In this document: piece by piece, positions 8,180 through 16,653 of the stretch | How the letters are laid out: each line of letters opens with the position of its first letter | Position numbering within the stretch: the first letter of the stretch is position 1 | NCBI GenBank assembly: GCA_937980205.1 | Contig: CALJKW010000010.1 | Coordinates: forward strand, 372,001-436,000 | Source of the DNA: an uncultured Myxococcales bacterium | GTDB taxonomy: Bacteria > Myxococcota > Myxococcia > Myxococcales > Myxococcaceae | Direction of reading: 5' to 3' | Length of the DNA: 64,000 nucleotides | Notes under the pieces: model-generated | What the model saw: the letters and a program-made list of their open reading frames with translations, nothing else | Told to the model about the DNA's origin: nothing | Database searches by the model: none | Program-made: the position numbers and the translations under genes

Positions 8180-9244
8180 ATGCGCCAGAGCACCACCATC
8201 GTCGGCGTCGGCGACTACACGCCGGACCAGATCATCACCAACGAGACGATGGCGCGGGCTATCCCCGGGTGGCCAGCGGAGCTCATCCGCGAGCGCACCG
8301 GCATCATCGAGCGGCGCTTCCTCTGCGGCGTCGACGTGGAGACCGGCCTGGCGACACTGCCGGTGGTGGGGCTGCGCTCGAACTGCGACATGGCCGAGCT
8401 CGCACTGTGGGACGCGCTGAAGGTCGCGGGAATGTCGCCGCAGGAGCTCGACGCGCTGTTCGTCGTCACCTGCACGCCGGACCAGCCGGACTTCAACCAC
8501 GACGCGATGGAGCTGCACCGACGGCTCGAGCTCCGCGCCGACGCGACGGCCCTCGTCATCAACGACGGCTGCGGCGGCACGCCGTACGTGATCGATCTCG
8601 TGCACAAGCTCGTGTCCTCGGGCGCGATGAACACCGTCGCGGTCGTGGCGAGCAATTTCGCGTCGGCGCATGTCGACCGGCGCGTCTATTGCGACGAGCT
8701 GTCACTCGAGCAGGGCCGCACCTTGAGCGGCTACCTGTCGATGTACGTGTTCGGCGACGGCGCCGGAGCAGTGGTGCTGCGCGGCACCGGCGGCGAACGC
8801 GGCATCGTGAAGTCGACGTCAGGCAACGGGCACGAGCAACTCGTGCTCAAGCGGGGTGGTGGCGCTGAGCTCCCCTTTCTCAGCGCCGCCGCCCGTCCTG
8901 TCGACTACGCGTTCGTCGTCAACGGCCACGAGGTCGCGCAGAGCTACCCGAAGCTGATGCGGCAGTGCCTCGAGTCGGTCGGCAACCCGGGCGGCATCAA
9001 GCGCTACTACCTGCACCAGCCGAACAAGCGCGTGCTCGACCGGTTCACGTCGTCGGCGGGGCTGGCTCCCGACGCCGTCGCGAGCACGGTCGAGACGCTC
9101 GGCAACACGTCGGCGGCCGGCATGCTCGTGGCGCTCTCCATGGACGTCAAAGAGGGCCGGGTGAACCTCGGAAGCGGAGACCTCATCTGCCTCGCCGCCG
9201 CCGGCGCCAACGTGCACTGGGGCGCGCAGCTGATTCGTCTCTGA
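8180..9244 (+). CDS. 3-oxoacyl-ACP synthase III-like condensing enzyme
   Basis: Thiolase-fold KAS III family enzyme, which condenses an acyl-CoA with malonyl-ACP or a related substrate. The catalytic triad is complete: Cys131 in NDGCGGTPYV, His279 in YYLHQPNKR and Asn309 in TLGNTSAAGM. The N-terminus has the family signature ERTGIIERR and the C-terminus GAGANVHWG. At 354 residues it is somewhat longer than housekeeping FabH (about 320). ATG 8180 was preferred over an upstream in-frame GTG at 8108 because MRQSTTIVGVGDYTPD aligns with FabH starts. No acpP, fabD or fabG lies nearby, and the gene heads a short operon with a DUF2378 protein, so a specialised lipid or secondary-metabolite role is more likely than primary fatty acid initiation (inference). 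Confidence 0.88.
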   Translation: MRQSTTIVGVGDYTPDQIITNETMARAIPGWPAELIRERTGIIERRFLCGVDVETGLATLPVVGLRSNCDMAELALWDALKVAGMSPQELDALFVVTCTPDQPDFNHDAMELHRRLELRADATALVINDGCGGTPYVIDLVHKLVSSGAMNTVAVVASNFASAHVDRRVYCDELSLEQGRTLSGYLSMYVFGDGAGAVVLRGTGGERGIVKSTSGNGHEQLVLKRGGGAELPFLSAAARPVDYAFVVNGHEVAQSYPKLMRQCLESVGNPGGIKRYYLHQPNKRVLDRFTSSAGLAPDAVASTVETLGNTSAAGMLVALSMDVKEGRVNLGSGDLICLAAAGANVHWGAQLIRL

Positions 9245-9261
9245 AGAAGGAGTGAGTCGCA

Positions 9262-9897
9262 ATGACACCGATCACCATCGCCGGCGTGCGCCCCATTCGC
9301 GTGGTGCAGCCGCCGGACCTGTCGATCTCCGATCTCGGCGATCGGCTGCGCTTCGCGAACGAGGAGGACACCTGCAAGGGCATGTTCTTCAACGGCGTGC
9401 TGTCGGCCGCCGAGAAGCTGCTCGGCCAGGCCGGGCGCGCGCAGGTCGCGGCGGTGCTGCCGGAGAAGAAGTACGTCGACTTCTTCAACTACCCGATCTC
9501 GACATTTCTGCCGGCCGCGTTCGCGGCGGCGAAGCAGCTGCAGGCGGGGCAGGGCGGCTTCGATGCCGGCATGCGCAAGCTCGGAGAGCAGGCGATCGAC
9601 GACTTCCTCGCCACGGCGGTCGGCCGCACGCTGGTGACGGTCTCGGCCGGTGAGCCGAAGCGGCTGATGCGCGCGGCGCCGGTCGCGTACAAGACGGCGG
9701 TCAGCTACGGCTCGCGCGAGACGATCGTCACCGGCGAGACGAGCTGCGTCTTCAAGATGCGGCGCGACTTCATGCCGCACGCGTACCACGAGGGTGTGTT
9801 CACCGCGGTGCTGCGCGCGCTCGGCTGTCAGGACGTCGTCGTTCGCGGGCGGCAGCTGGGGCTCTTCGACGCCGACTACGACGTGAGCTGGAGGTGA
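9262..9897 (+). CDS. DUF2378 (TIGR02265-type) Myxococcus paralogous family protein
   Basis: 211 residues. The pattern DTCKGMFFNGVLSAAEKLLG, then a helix-rich middle (KYVDFFNYPISTFLPAAF) and a beta-rich C-terminal half (ETIVTGETSCVFKMRRDFMP, HAYHEGVFTAVLRALG) fits the TIGR02265/DUF2378 family, which is expanded in myxobacteria and has no established biochemical function. The fold outline recalls heme-NO-binding-associated proteins, but I see no conserved ligand His and do not claim that role. It starts 17 bp after the KAS III-like gene behind a good SD (AAGAAGGAG), so the two are probably co-transcribed. Confidence 0.75.
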   Translation: MTPITIAGVRPIRVVQPPDLSISDLGDRLRFANEEDTCKGMFFNGVLSAAEKLLGQAGRAQVAAVLPEKKYVDFFNYPISTFLPAAFAAAKQLQAGQGGFDAGMRKLGEQAIDDFLATAVGRTLVTVSAGEPKRLMRAAPVAYKTAVSYGSRETIVTGETSCVFKMRRDFMPHAYHEGVFTAVLRALGCQDVVVRGRQLGLFDADYDVSWR

Positions 9898-9902
9898 CGC
9901 GC

Positions 9903-10457
9903 ATGAGACGCCTGCTCGGGGTTCTGGTGGTGGGGTGGTCAGCGGCCGCGGTCGCGGCGGAGGAGACGTTCGTCTTCAGCAGCAAGGAAGACCCGTCGAC
10001 TCCGCCCGACGCGACCGTCTGCGCGGCGGCGCCGTTTCAGACGACGGTCAAGCTGGGAGCGTCGCTGTGGAGCATCGAGACGAAGAAGAAGGACGCGAGC
10101 GTGAAGGACCGCTTCCGCCGCCGCATCGGCCGCGCGACAGCGTGCCTGGCGCTCACGAACGTGCTGTTCCCGGAAGGTCTGACGCAGCAGTTCTACGCTC
10201 GCTTCGATCTGCCGCAGGGCTCGTACACGGCGATCGGCACGTGCACGGTGTCGTCGAACAGCGTGCCGCAGCCGTTCATCATCCTGGCGGGGTGCACGCT
10301 CAAGCTGCTGACCGGCCCGCGCGGCTCGCTGGGCGGCATGGTGACCTCGTCTTCGATCTTCAACCCGCTGCAGCGGCCTGGCTTCGGCACCGGCTCGGTG
10401 TGGACGCTGCACGAGTACAGCTCGGCTCCGATGTGCCACGACGACGAGGACGACTGA
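9903..10457 (+). CDS. Secreted protein of unknown function
   Basis: 184 residues from ATG 9903; a GTG at 9894 would overlap the previous stop and add three residues. A clear Sec signal peptide (MRRLLGVLVVGWSAAAVAA) is followed by EETFVFSSKEDPSTPPD. The mature part has four Cys residues (CAAAPF, ACLAL, GTCTVSS, AGCTLKL) plus a C-terminal Cys, consistent with periplasmic disulfides, and an acidic tail (CHDDEDD). I recognise no family. It lies 5 bp after the DUF2378 gene in the same direction and is probably in that operon. Confidence 0.7.
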   Translation: MRRLLGVLVVGWSAAAVAAEETFVFSSKEDPSTPPDATVCAAAPFQTTVKLGASLWSIETKKKDASVKDRFRRRIGRATACLALTNVLFPEGLTQQFYARFDLPQGSYTAIGTCTVSSNSVPQPFIILAGCTLKLLTGPRGSLGGMVTSSSIFNPLQRPGFGTGSVWTLHEYSSAPMCHDDEDD

Positions 10458-10458
10458 C

Positions 10459-10779
10459 ATGGCCTTCGATTTTCCGGTGATGGTGGAAGTGGCGCGCGCC
10501 GATGGCTCGCAGGAGCTGATCCGGGTGGGCACCGCGCGGCGAGACGGCGCGTACTTCGTGCTGGACCTGGGCTCGCTGCGGATCGGGACGCCGCCGCCGG
10601 TGGCTCAGCCGCCGAGCGGAGTGCCGGCCGCCGGGACGCGCGAGGAGCTCGAGTACATCGCCACGCGGGCGCGCAAGACGCTCGCCGATGCGTCGAAGGC
10701 CAGGTGGCACGCGCAGGAGCGGGCGCTGCTGGAGCAGGTGGAGCTGGAGCTGTCGCGGTTCAAGGCAGAGCGTCAGTGA
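10459..10779 (+). CDS. Small hypothetical protein
   Basis: 106 residues; ATG directly after the upstream TGA. Residues 1-45 are predicted beta strands (MAFDFPVMVEVARADGSQEL, YFVLDLGSLRIG), followed by a Pro-rich break and a C-terminal amphipathic helix (REELEYIATRARKTLADASK and on). There is no signal peptide or recognisable domain. It is the last gene of the 8.2-10.8 kb plus-strand run and converges with the next gene after only 6 bp. Confidence 0.6.
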   Translation: MAFDFPVMVEVARADGSQELIRVGTARRDGAYFVLDLGSLRIGTPPPVAQPPSGVPAAGTREELEYIATRARKTLADASKARWHAQERALLEQVELELSRFKAERQ

Positions 10780-10785
10780 ACCCGC

Positions 10786-11700
10786 TCACTGGCAGCGGTC
10801 ATTGACGCACGAGTAGCTGCAGCACTCGCTCTTGTAATAGCAGGCCTCGCCGCCGGACTTGCAGTTGGTGAAGCCATCGGAGTCGCGCGGCGGGGGCGGC
10901 GGCAGCTCGACCTGGTAGCAGCCGCGTTCGTTGCAGATCGTGGTCGGAACGGTCCTCGGCCCGCGCGGGTCGGGGTTCGGCGCGTGGGGAGTGGCGGCTG
11001 GCGCGGGTGCCGGTTGCGGAGCTGGCGTCGGCGGGGTGCTGCCGTGGAGGACGTCGCGAAGGGGGTCGGCCGCGTAGTCGGTGGCCGCCTTCGGCGCGTC
11101 AGGTGTCTCGGGCCGATTGCTCTCGAGCCGTTCCTCGCCGAGCACGACGCCTTCGAACGGCACGCGCGTGACGCGGCCGGTGCGAGTCTCGAACTCGATG
11201 CCCATGCCGCCGCGCAGGTAGCGCGGCGGCCGCTCGCCGAGCCACGCCCACGCGCCGTCGGCGCTTCGCACGTCGCGCTCCGCGAGCATGGGACCGCCGC
11301 TGTAGGCGTGCTTCTGCACTCCGCGGGAGTAGACGCGCAGCACCTCGGTCGACTTCCACGGGGTCGTCTGAGGAGGGCGGCCCACCACGACGATCACCTG
11401 CTCGCCGTCGTTCGTGAGGAACACGAAGTCGTCCTTGGTGGCGAGGCAGTCTGAAGACCAGAGCGGCTCGCGGTTTCGCTCGCACTTAGCGATGCACGTG
11501 GAGGCTGCTCTGACCTGCTCGATGGCGGTGCGTCCGTCCGCCGACTGGGCGCGCCACTCGATGAGCATCGGCGGCGAGGGCGGGTCGGGCCGGAGCTCGG
11601 CAGTCTCGTCGGGGGTGGGCGGCGGCGGCACAGGTTCGACCTGCGGCGGTGGCGCCTGGCGGCACGCGACGACGAGCAGCAGTCCAAGCAGCCGTCTCAC
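10786..11700 (-). CDS. Lipoprotein with C-terminal cystine-knot-like Cys motif
   Basis: 304 residues. The N-terminus MRRLLGLLLVVACRQ has a lipobox (LVVAC) and is followed by a Pro-rich spacer. The central part (residues 45-200) is a globular domain of unknown family with LIEWRAQSADGRTAIEQVRA and VIVVVGRPPQTTPWK. A second Pro/Ala linker leads to a Cys-rich end. The last 25 residues have the spacing C-x6-C-x5-C-C-x3-C-x4-C (C280, 287, 293, 294, 298, 303), the spacing of inhibitor cystine knots in animal toxins and some fungal and plant peptides. A membrane-anchored surface protein is likely; its role is unknown. Confidence 0.75.
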   Translation of the reverse strand: MRRLLGLLLVVACRQAPPPQVEPVPPPPTPDETAELRPDPPSPPMLIEWRAQSADGRTAIEQVRAASTCIAKCERNREPLWSSDCLATKDDFVFLTNDGEQVIVVVGRPPQTTPWKSTEVLRVYSRGVQKHAYSGGPMLAERDVRSADGAWAWLGERPPRYLRGGMGIEFETRTGRVTRVPFEGVVLGEERLESNRPETPDAPKAATDYAADPLRDVLHGSTPPTPAPQPAPAPAATPHAPNPDPRGPRTVPTTICNERGCYQVELPPPPPRDSDGFTNCKSGGEACYYKSECCSYSCVNDRCQ

Positions 11701-11798
11701 GCCGAGAGCATATGTCGGCGTGGTGTGGAAGCGACCACGCCAAGGCGCAGTGAATCAATCGCGGTCAGCGCGATCGATTTCCGGCCCGGTTCGCGCAA

Positions 11799-12293
11799 TC
11801 AGTTACAGCACTTCGCGCCGGTCCAGTCTCCACCGCACGTGGCCTGCATCCCATCGACGCACGCGCTCCGGTTCCGCACGCAGCACTTCGCCCCGGTCCA
11901 CTGCATGTTCGGGCTCGCGCACGCGGTCGCGTCGCCGTCGACGCACTGCGTGTACTCGGCGAGCGCGCAGCACTGGGTTCCCGTCCACACGAAGCCGATG
12001 CCGCCGCAGACGGTCGCCATGCCGTCGACGCACAGGTTGAACGCGTCCTTCACGCAGCACTCGAGCCCCGTCCACTCGAGCGCGTCTCCGCTGCACGCCG
12101 CGGCCGTGCCGCCCACGCACTGTCCGTAAGACGTCCGCACGCAGCAGGTCGTCCCCGTCCACTCCAGCTCCGAGCCGAAGCACGCCGCCGCGGTCCCGTC
12201 GGTGCACTGCCCGTAGCCCGAGACCACGCAGCACTTGCCGTTGCTCCACACCAGATCGCTGCCGAAGCACGACGACATCGTGCCGTCGACGCA
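11799..12293 (-). repeat. 87-bp coding tandem repeat (six diverged units)
   Basis: DNA encoding the 29-residue Cys repeats. Units begin at codons 138, 167, 196, 225, 254 and 282 of the lipoprotein; the last unit is shortened. Divergence between units indicates old internal duplication rather than recent slippage. Confidence 0.75.
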
Positions 12294-12704
12294 GAAGCTG
12301 TACGTCGGCCCGCCGTCGGGAGACCCCGGCTTCGGATGCCCCGATGCCACGCACGCGTCGTCGCACAGCTCGGTCGGCCCGCGGCACCGCCCGCTAGCGC
12401 ACTCGCGCGCCGGAGCGATCGCGCCGTCACCGCACCGGCAATCCAGCACCGGGCACTGCGACGTCATCGTGCACGCGGTCGTCGCGGTGCAGGCGCCTCC
12501 GAGGCAGACGTCGCCGGCGGGGCACTTCGCGCAGACGCCGCCGCCCTTGCCGCACGCCATCGCCGCGGTGCCCGCAAGGCAGACCCCTGCCGGGTCGCAG
12601 CAGCCCTCACAGAGACTCGCGTTGCAGGGGGACTTCGTGCCGCAGCTCGACACCACCGCTGCGGTGAAGACGAGCACTGCGAAGCGCAGCGCTCGAGAGA
12701 TCAC
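11799..12704 (-). CDS. Lipoprotein with six tandem 29-residue Cys repeats
   Basis: 301 residues, GTG start overlapping the rpsT stop (GTGA). The signal peptide ends in a lipobox (VVSSC21). Residues 25-125 are an irregular Cys-rich head (SLCEGCCDPAG, CGKGGGVCAKC). From C138 six repeats follow at C138, C167, C196, C225, C254 and C282, with the consensus C-V-D-G-x4-C-x7-W-T-G-x2-C-C. Each carries four Cys, including a CC pair, and one Trp. I do not recognise the repeat. Tight spacing and even Cys number suggest a disulfide-bonded rod on the cell surface. Its location after rpsT in a housekeeping operon is odd. Confidence 0.8.
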   Translation of the reverse strand: MISRALRFAVLVFTAAVVSSCGTKSPCNASLCEGCCDPAGVCLAGTAAMACGKGGGVCAKCPAGDVCLGGACTATTACTMTSQCPVLDCRCGDGAIAPARECASGRCRGPTELCDDACVASGHPKPGSPDGGPTYSFCVDGTMSSCFGSDLVWSNGKCCVVSGYGQCTDGTAAACFGSELEWTGTTCCVRTSYGQCVGGTAAACSGDALEWTGLECCVKDAFNLCVDGMATVCGGIGFVWTGTQCCALAEYTQCVDGDATACASPNMQWTGAKCCVRNRSACVDGMQATCGGDWTGAKCCN

Positions 12705-12964
12705 TTCTTCGCGGTGAGCGAAGCAGCCAGGCGCGCGATGCGGCGCGAGGCGTTGCGAGCGTGCAGCACGCCGCGGGTGGCCGCGCGATCCAGCATGCGC
12801 TTCGCGTTGTTGACCGCTTCCTTCGCTTTGCCCTGATCTCCGGCGGCGACGGCCTCGCGGGCCTTCTTCACCGCCGTCTTCACGGCGTTGCGGATGGACA
12901 GGTTGCGGGCCCGACGCTTCAGCGACTGGCGGTTGCGCTTCTGAGCACTGCGGGTATTCGCCAC
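12701..12964 (-). CDS. rpsT: 30S ribosomal protein S20
   Basis: 87 residues, very basic, with the S20 N-terminus MANTRSAQKRNRQSLKRRAR, the mid helix NAVKTAVKKAREAV and the C-terminal ARRIARLAASL. It binds 16S rRNA early in 30S assembly. The start is GTG 12964 behind an AAGGAG Shine-Dalgarno 8 nt upstream, which overlaps the end of mazG. The stop overlaps the start of the Cys-repeat lipoprotein, giving an apparent mazG-rpsT-lipoprotein transcription unit. Confidence 0.96.
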   Translation of the reverse strand: MANTRSAQKRNRQSLKRRARNLSIRNAVKTAVKKAREAVAAGDQGKAKEAVNNAKRMLDRAATRGVLHARNASRRIARLAASLTAKK

Positions 12965-12967
12965 GGT

Positions 12968-13801
12968 TCAGCTCTCCTTAGGGGCAGCTCTCTTCGCTGC
13001 CGAAATTTCGCGTTTGGCCTCTTCCCACAGCGCGTCAAGCTCGTCCAGAGGCACCTTGTCGAACTTCCGCCCCTGCGCGTCGAGCTTCGCCTCCATCTTG
13101 TGGAAGCGCTCGGTGAAGCGCTTGTTCGCCTGGCGCACCGCGTCCTCCGCCGGCGTGTTGAGGAACCGCGCCAGGTTCGCCATCGAGAACAGCACGTCGC
13201 CCAGCTCGTGCTCGATCGCGTCCTTGTCCTGCTGCGCGATGGCCTCGTCGAGCTCGCGCAGCTCCTCGTCGAGCTTCGCGCGCACGCCCTTCAAGTCCGG
13301 CCAGTCGAAGCCGATGCGCGAGGCCTTCTCGGTCAGCCGCTCGGCGCGCTGGAGGCCTGGCGCTCCGGTGGGCACCCCGTCGAGCACCGAGCCGGCGTGG
13401 CCGTGCTTCTTCTTCCGCTCCTCGGCCTTCAGCTTCGCCCAGTTCTCCAGCACCGCGGTCGAGGTGCCTAGGCCCTTCAGGTCTCCGAACACGTGCGGGT
13501 GGCGGGAGATGAGCTTCTCCGCGATCCACGTCGCGACGTCGCCCATGTCGAACGCGCCCTTCTCCTCGGCGAGGCAGGCGTGGAAGACGATCTGAAACAG
13601 GAGATCCCCGAGCTCCTCGCCAAACGGCTTCCACGGGCCGCCGTAGGCGACGCGGTCCATCTCGTCGAGGACCTCGTAGCACTCCTCGATCAGGTAGGGC
13701 CTTAAGGACCGGATGTCCTGCTCGCGGTCCCACGGGCACCCGGCGCGCAGGCGGCGCATGACGTCGATGAGGCGCTCGAGGGCTTCTCCGTTCTTTCCCA
13801 T
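12968..13801 (-). CDS. mazG: Nucleoside triphosphate pyrophosphohydrolase MazG
   Basis: 277 residues with the usual double MazG architecture. The first domain has CPWDREQDIRSLRPYLIEE, EECYEVLDEMD and EELGDLLFQIVFHA; the second has ELRELDEAIA and HELGDVLFSMANLARFL. These EExxE and ExxD helices bind Mg and hydrolyse canonical and aberrant (d)NTPs to NMP and pyrophosphate; in E. coli MazG also lowers ppGpp. ATG 13801 was chosen because the upstream extension has no family similarity and MGKNGEALERLIDVMRRLR is a normal MazG start. It heads the mazG-rpsT run and is divergent from the Uma2 gene (43 bp gap). Confidence 0.94.
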   Translation of the reverse strand: MGKNGEALERLIDVMRRLRAGCPWDREQDIRSLRPYLIEECYEVLDEMDRVAYGGPWKPFGEELGDLLFQIVFHACLAEEKGAFDMGDVATWIAEKLISRHPHVFGDLKGLGTSTAVLENWAKLKAEERKKKHGHAGSVLDGVPTGAPGLQRAERLTEKASRIGFDWPDLKGVRAKLDEELRELDEAIAQQDKDAIEHELGDVLFSMANLARFLNTPAEDAVRQANKRFTERFHKMEAKLDAQGRKFDKVPLDELDALWEEAKREISAAKRAAPKES

Positions 13802-13844
13802 GCGGCGCGCCCATAACACCGAAGGACTGCAGTAGGGTGAGGCC

Positions 13845-14432
13845 GTGAGCGGTGCCCCGAAGCTGAAGACGGCGACCATCGAAGATCTCCTCGCGATTCC
13901 CGAAGAGGATCGCAATCACGAGGTCATCGACGGGGTGCTCACCCAGAAAGAGGCTTCGTCCGGCCGACACGGCGGAGCGCAGGGACGAATGTTCCGCAAA
14001 CTTGCCCCGTACGACCGGCGACCCGGCGGTCGGTCGCCTGGGGGCTGGTGGTTCGCCACGGAAACCGAAGTCCTCTTCACCAAGACCGACGTGCTCAAAC
14101 CGGACGTCGCCGGGTGGCGCCGCGAACGCCTCGTCGAGTTGCCGGCTGAGGTCCCAGTCACCGTGCGGCCCGACTGGGTCTGCGAGATCCTCTCGAAGAA
14201 CAACAAGCGCAACGACCTCATCAAGAAGAAGCGCATCTACCAACGCCACGAGGTTGGCCATTACTGGCTGATCGACCCCTTCGAGGAAACGCTCACCGTC
14301 TACCGCTGGCACCCGGACGGGTTCGTCGAGGTCCTCGTCGCCGCTCGAGACGAGCGCGTCAAGGCGGAACCCTTCGACGCCATCGACCTCCATGTCGGTG
14401 TCCTCTTCGGGGACGACGAAGAAGAACCCTGA
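13845..14432 (+). CDS. Uma2-family (DUF820) PD-(D/E)XK nuclease-fold protein
   Basis: 195 residues, GTG start. It has the Uma2 order: N-terminal TIEDLLAIPEEDRNHEVIDG, then GRHGGAQGRMFRKL, the core strand ATETEVLFTKTDVLKPDVAG with the acidic residues, VRPDWVCEILSKNN and the helix KKKRIYQRHEVGHYWLIDP, followed by TVYRWHPDGF. Members have a restriction-endonuclease-like fold and occur in large numbers in cyanobacteria and myxobacteria; biological targets are unknown. The gene is divergent from mazG and is followed 16 bp later by the TPR membrane protein. Confidence 0.88.
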   Translation: MSGAPKLKTATIEDLLAIPEEDRNHEVIDGVLTQKEASSGRHGGAQGRMFRKLAPYDRRPGGRSPGGWWFATETEVLFTKTDVLKPDVAGWRRERLVELPAEVPVTVRPDWVCEILSKNNKRNDLIKKKRIYQRHEVGHYWLIDPFEETLTVYRWHPDGFVEVLVAARDERVKAEPFDAIDLHVGVLFGDDEEEP

Positions 14433-14448
14433 GCGGTTTCGGCAGTCG

Positions 14449-16650
14449 ATGGCCTATGCTCCTGGCCGGGTGCCAAGCCGTCTCAGCCTCCACCTCCTTC
14501 TCATCCTCGCCGCCGCTCCGGCCTTCGCGCAGGTCGATCTCGTCGACCCCGATGCAAAGCCGTCGAAGCCGGCTCAGCCCGCGCCGAAGCCGACGCCCGC
14601 GCCCGCGCCGAAGCCGGCCGCCTCAGAAGATGTCGCCCCCCGCCAGCCGATCGATCTCAAGCCCGGCGAGGAACCCGAGATCGACTCACCGGAAGAAGAA
14701 GAGGCGCCGGTCGCTCCGAAGGAGCAGCCGAAGCCCCAACCGAAGAAGCCGGAGCCCGCCCCGAAGAAGGCCGAAGCCCCGCCCAAGCCCGCGGTCCCGC
14801 CCATCGCCGTCACGCGCTTGACCGACGCCGACCTCGACGCCGCGTGGGACCGGTGGCGCATCGCGAACGCCGCCTTCGCGAACGACCCGAAGGCCGAGGC
14901 GAACGCGCGCGCCGAGCTCTTGCGCATGAAGGCCGAGGTCGGCGCGCTCGACTTCGAGGCCTGGTCCATCGCCATGCTGCGCGCGGCCGCCCAGCACGAG
15001 GAAGCCGGCGCCTCCGCCGTCGCCATCGAGCAGGCCCTCGGCGCGATGGAGCTCGCCCCGAACCTGCCGTCGTCGCACTTCGGCCTCGCGCGCGCGTACT
15101 TCGCGGCCGACCCGTCCGACATCGGGCGCTACTTCTCCTCGGTGCAGCGCGGCCTCGTCCGGCTGCTCTCGGAGCCGCGCTACGCCCGGCCGCTGCTCGC
15201 CGACGCCGGCACCGCGCTGCTCGCCGCGTTCGCGTTCACCGTCATCCTCGTCGTCGCCGTGCTGTTCGCGCGGCGCGCCCGCTACTTCCTCTACGACCTC
15301 CACTTCCTCTTCCCGCGCGCCGTGCCGCGCTGGCAGACCACCGCGATGGGCCTCGTGCTGCTCGCGCTGCCGATCGTGTTCCGGCTCGGGGTCGTGCCGT
15401 CGCTGCTCTTCGCGTTCGCGGCCTCCGCGCTCTACCTGTCGCTCTCCGAGCGCGTCGTCGCCGCGGTGCTCATCGGCGCGCTCGGTCTCGTGCCGATCGC
15501 CGCCGAGCTGCTCGTGCGGCACAGCGCGTTCGCCGACACGCCCGCCGAAGACGCCTGGCTGCTCGAGCGCGGAGGCACCGGCGCCGAAGCCGTCGCGCAG
15601 AAGGTCATGCGCCGCGCCGCCGAGGACAAGGCCAGCTTCTCAGAGCTCTTCGCGCTCGGCACCTTCGAGCTCCACCGCGGCAAGCTCGACCTCGCGCTCC
15701 CCCGGCTCAAGGCGGCGCTCGCGAAGAACCCCGACGAGCCGCGCGCGCAGGTGAACCTCGGCGTCGCGATGATGCTGACCGGAGATCTCGAGAACCCGCG
15801 CGGGCTGTTCGAGGCGGCGGCGGCGAAGGCGCCCGAGCTGGCCGCTCCGTGGTTCAACCTCGCGCGGCTCTCGCAGCGGCGCGTGCAGACGCTCGGCGTC
15901 GACGTCGCGTCCGCGGAGATCGACAAGGGCAACGCCGCGCTCTCAGAGGCCCGCCAGCGCGACCCGTCGCTCGCCGAGCGCGACGATCCTCCGCCCGAGA
16001 AGCAGCAGGGCAACACCTTCCTCATCACGCTGCCGCTGGCCCGCGCCGAGCTGCTCGTGCTCACCGCGTCGCCCGACGTCGAGCAGCGCGTGCGCTCGCA
16101 GCTGTCGCTCATGTTGCTGGGCGACACGAACGCGCCGTGGGCTCCCTTCTACCCGGCGGCGCTGGGCCTGTTGCTGGTCGGCTTCGGGGGCTTGGCGATG
16201 CGCCTGGGCGCCGCGCGCAGCTGCACCAAGTGCGGCCTGCCGATGTCGCGCCGCGAAGACCCGGAGATCTCACCGGCCGCGATGATGTGCACCCAGTGCG
16301 TGAACGTCTTCTCGAAGAAGGGTGTCGTGCCGCCGGCGCTCAAGGTGCGCAAGCAGGTCGAGGTCGCGCGCTACCAGAGCCGCGTCGAGCGCCTCACCTT
16401 CGCGCTCGGAGTCCTGCTCGCCGGCATGGGCCACGTCTTCCGCGGCCTGCCGGTGCGCGGCGCGCTCTACGCGTTCCTCTTCCTCTTCGCCGCCGTCGCG
16501 GTGGTGTTGCGCGACGGAGTGCTGCGCGCGCCGTTCGAAGGGCTGCCGCTGTGGCTCAAGCTCTTGCCCGCGGGCCTGTTGCTCGTCGCCGTCTGGGCGC
16601 TCTCGGTGCGCGGCCTGTTCAAGAAGCAGCAGAGCCAGGGAGCGGCATAG
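14449..16650 (+). CDS. TPR-containing multi-pass membrane protein with zinc-ribbon-like Cys pairs
   Basis: 733 residues from ATG 14449; a GTG at 14470 would give an equally good signal peptide (SRLSLHLLLILAAAPAFAQ). After the signal is a Pro/Lys/Glu linker (about residues 30-110), then helical TPR-like repeats (YFAADPSDIGRYFSSVQRGL), three or more TM helices around residues 250-350 and further TPRs (LGTFELHRGKLDLALPRLKA, AQVNLGVAMMLTGDLENPRG). A pair of CxxC motifs follows (CTKCGLPMSRRED, CTQCVNVF), then a C-terminal TM pair. The order suggests an envelope-associated scaffold. No family name is claimed. It is first in a tight run with the DUF4388 gene and phoH (3 bp and 1 bp gaps). Confidence 0.8.
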   Translation: MAYAPGRVPSRLSLHLLLILAAAPAFAQVDLVDPDAKPSKPAQPAPKPTPAPAPKPAASEDVAPRQPIDLKPGEEPEIDSPEEEEAPVAPKEQPKPQPKKPEPAPKKAEAPPKPAVPPIAVTRLTDADLDAAWDRWRIANAAFANDPKAEANARAELLRMKAEVGALDFEAWSIAMLRAAAQHEEAGASAVAIEQALGAMELAPNLPSSHFGLARAYFAADPSDIGRYFSSVQRGLVRLLSEPRYARPLLADAGTALLAAFAFTVILVVAVLFARRARYFLYDLHFLFPRAVPRWQTTAMGLVLLALPIVFRLGVVPSLLFAFAASALYLSLSERVVAAVLIGALGLVPIAAELLVRHSAFADTPAEDAWLLERGGTGAEAVAQKVMRRAAEDKASFSELFALGTFELHRGKLDLALPRLKAALAKNPDEPRAQVNLGVAMMLTGDLENPRGLFEAAAAKAPELAAPWFNLARLSQRRVQTLGVDVASAEIDKGNAALSEARQRDPSLAERDDPPPEKQQGNTFLITLPLARAELLVLTASPDVEQRVRSQLSLMLLGDTNAPWAPFYPAALGLLLVGFGGLAMRLGAARSCTKCGLPMSRREDPEISPAAMMCTQCVNVFSKKGVVPPALKVRKQVEVARYQSRVERLTFALGVLLAGMGHVFRGLPVRGALYAFLFLFAAVAVVLRDGVLRAPFEGLPLWLKLLPAGLLLVAVWALSVRGLFKKQQSQGAA

Positions 16651-16653
16651 GCG

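Noticed and set aside
13802..13915. Upstream extension of mazG
   Set aside because: Extension is unlike MazG and overlaps the divergent Uma2 gene; ATG 13801 fits the family.
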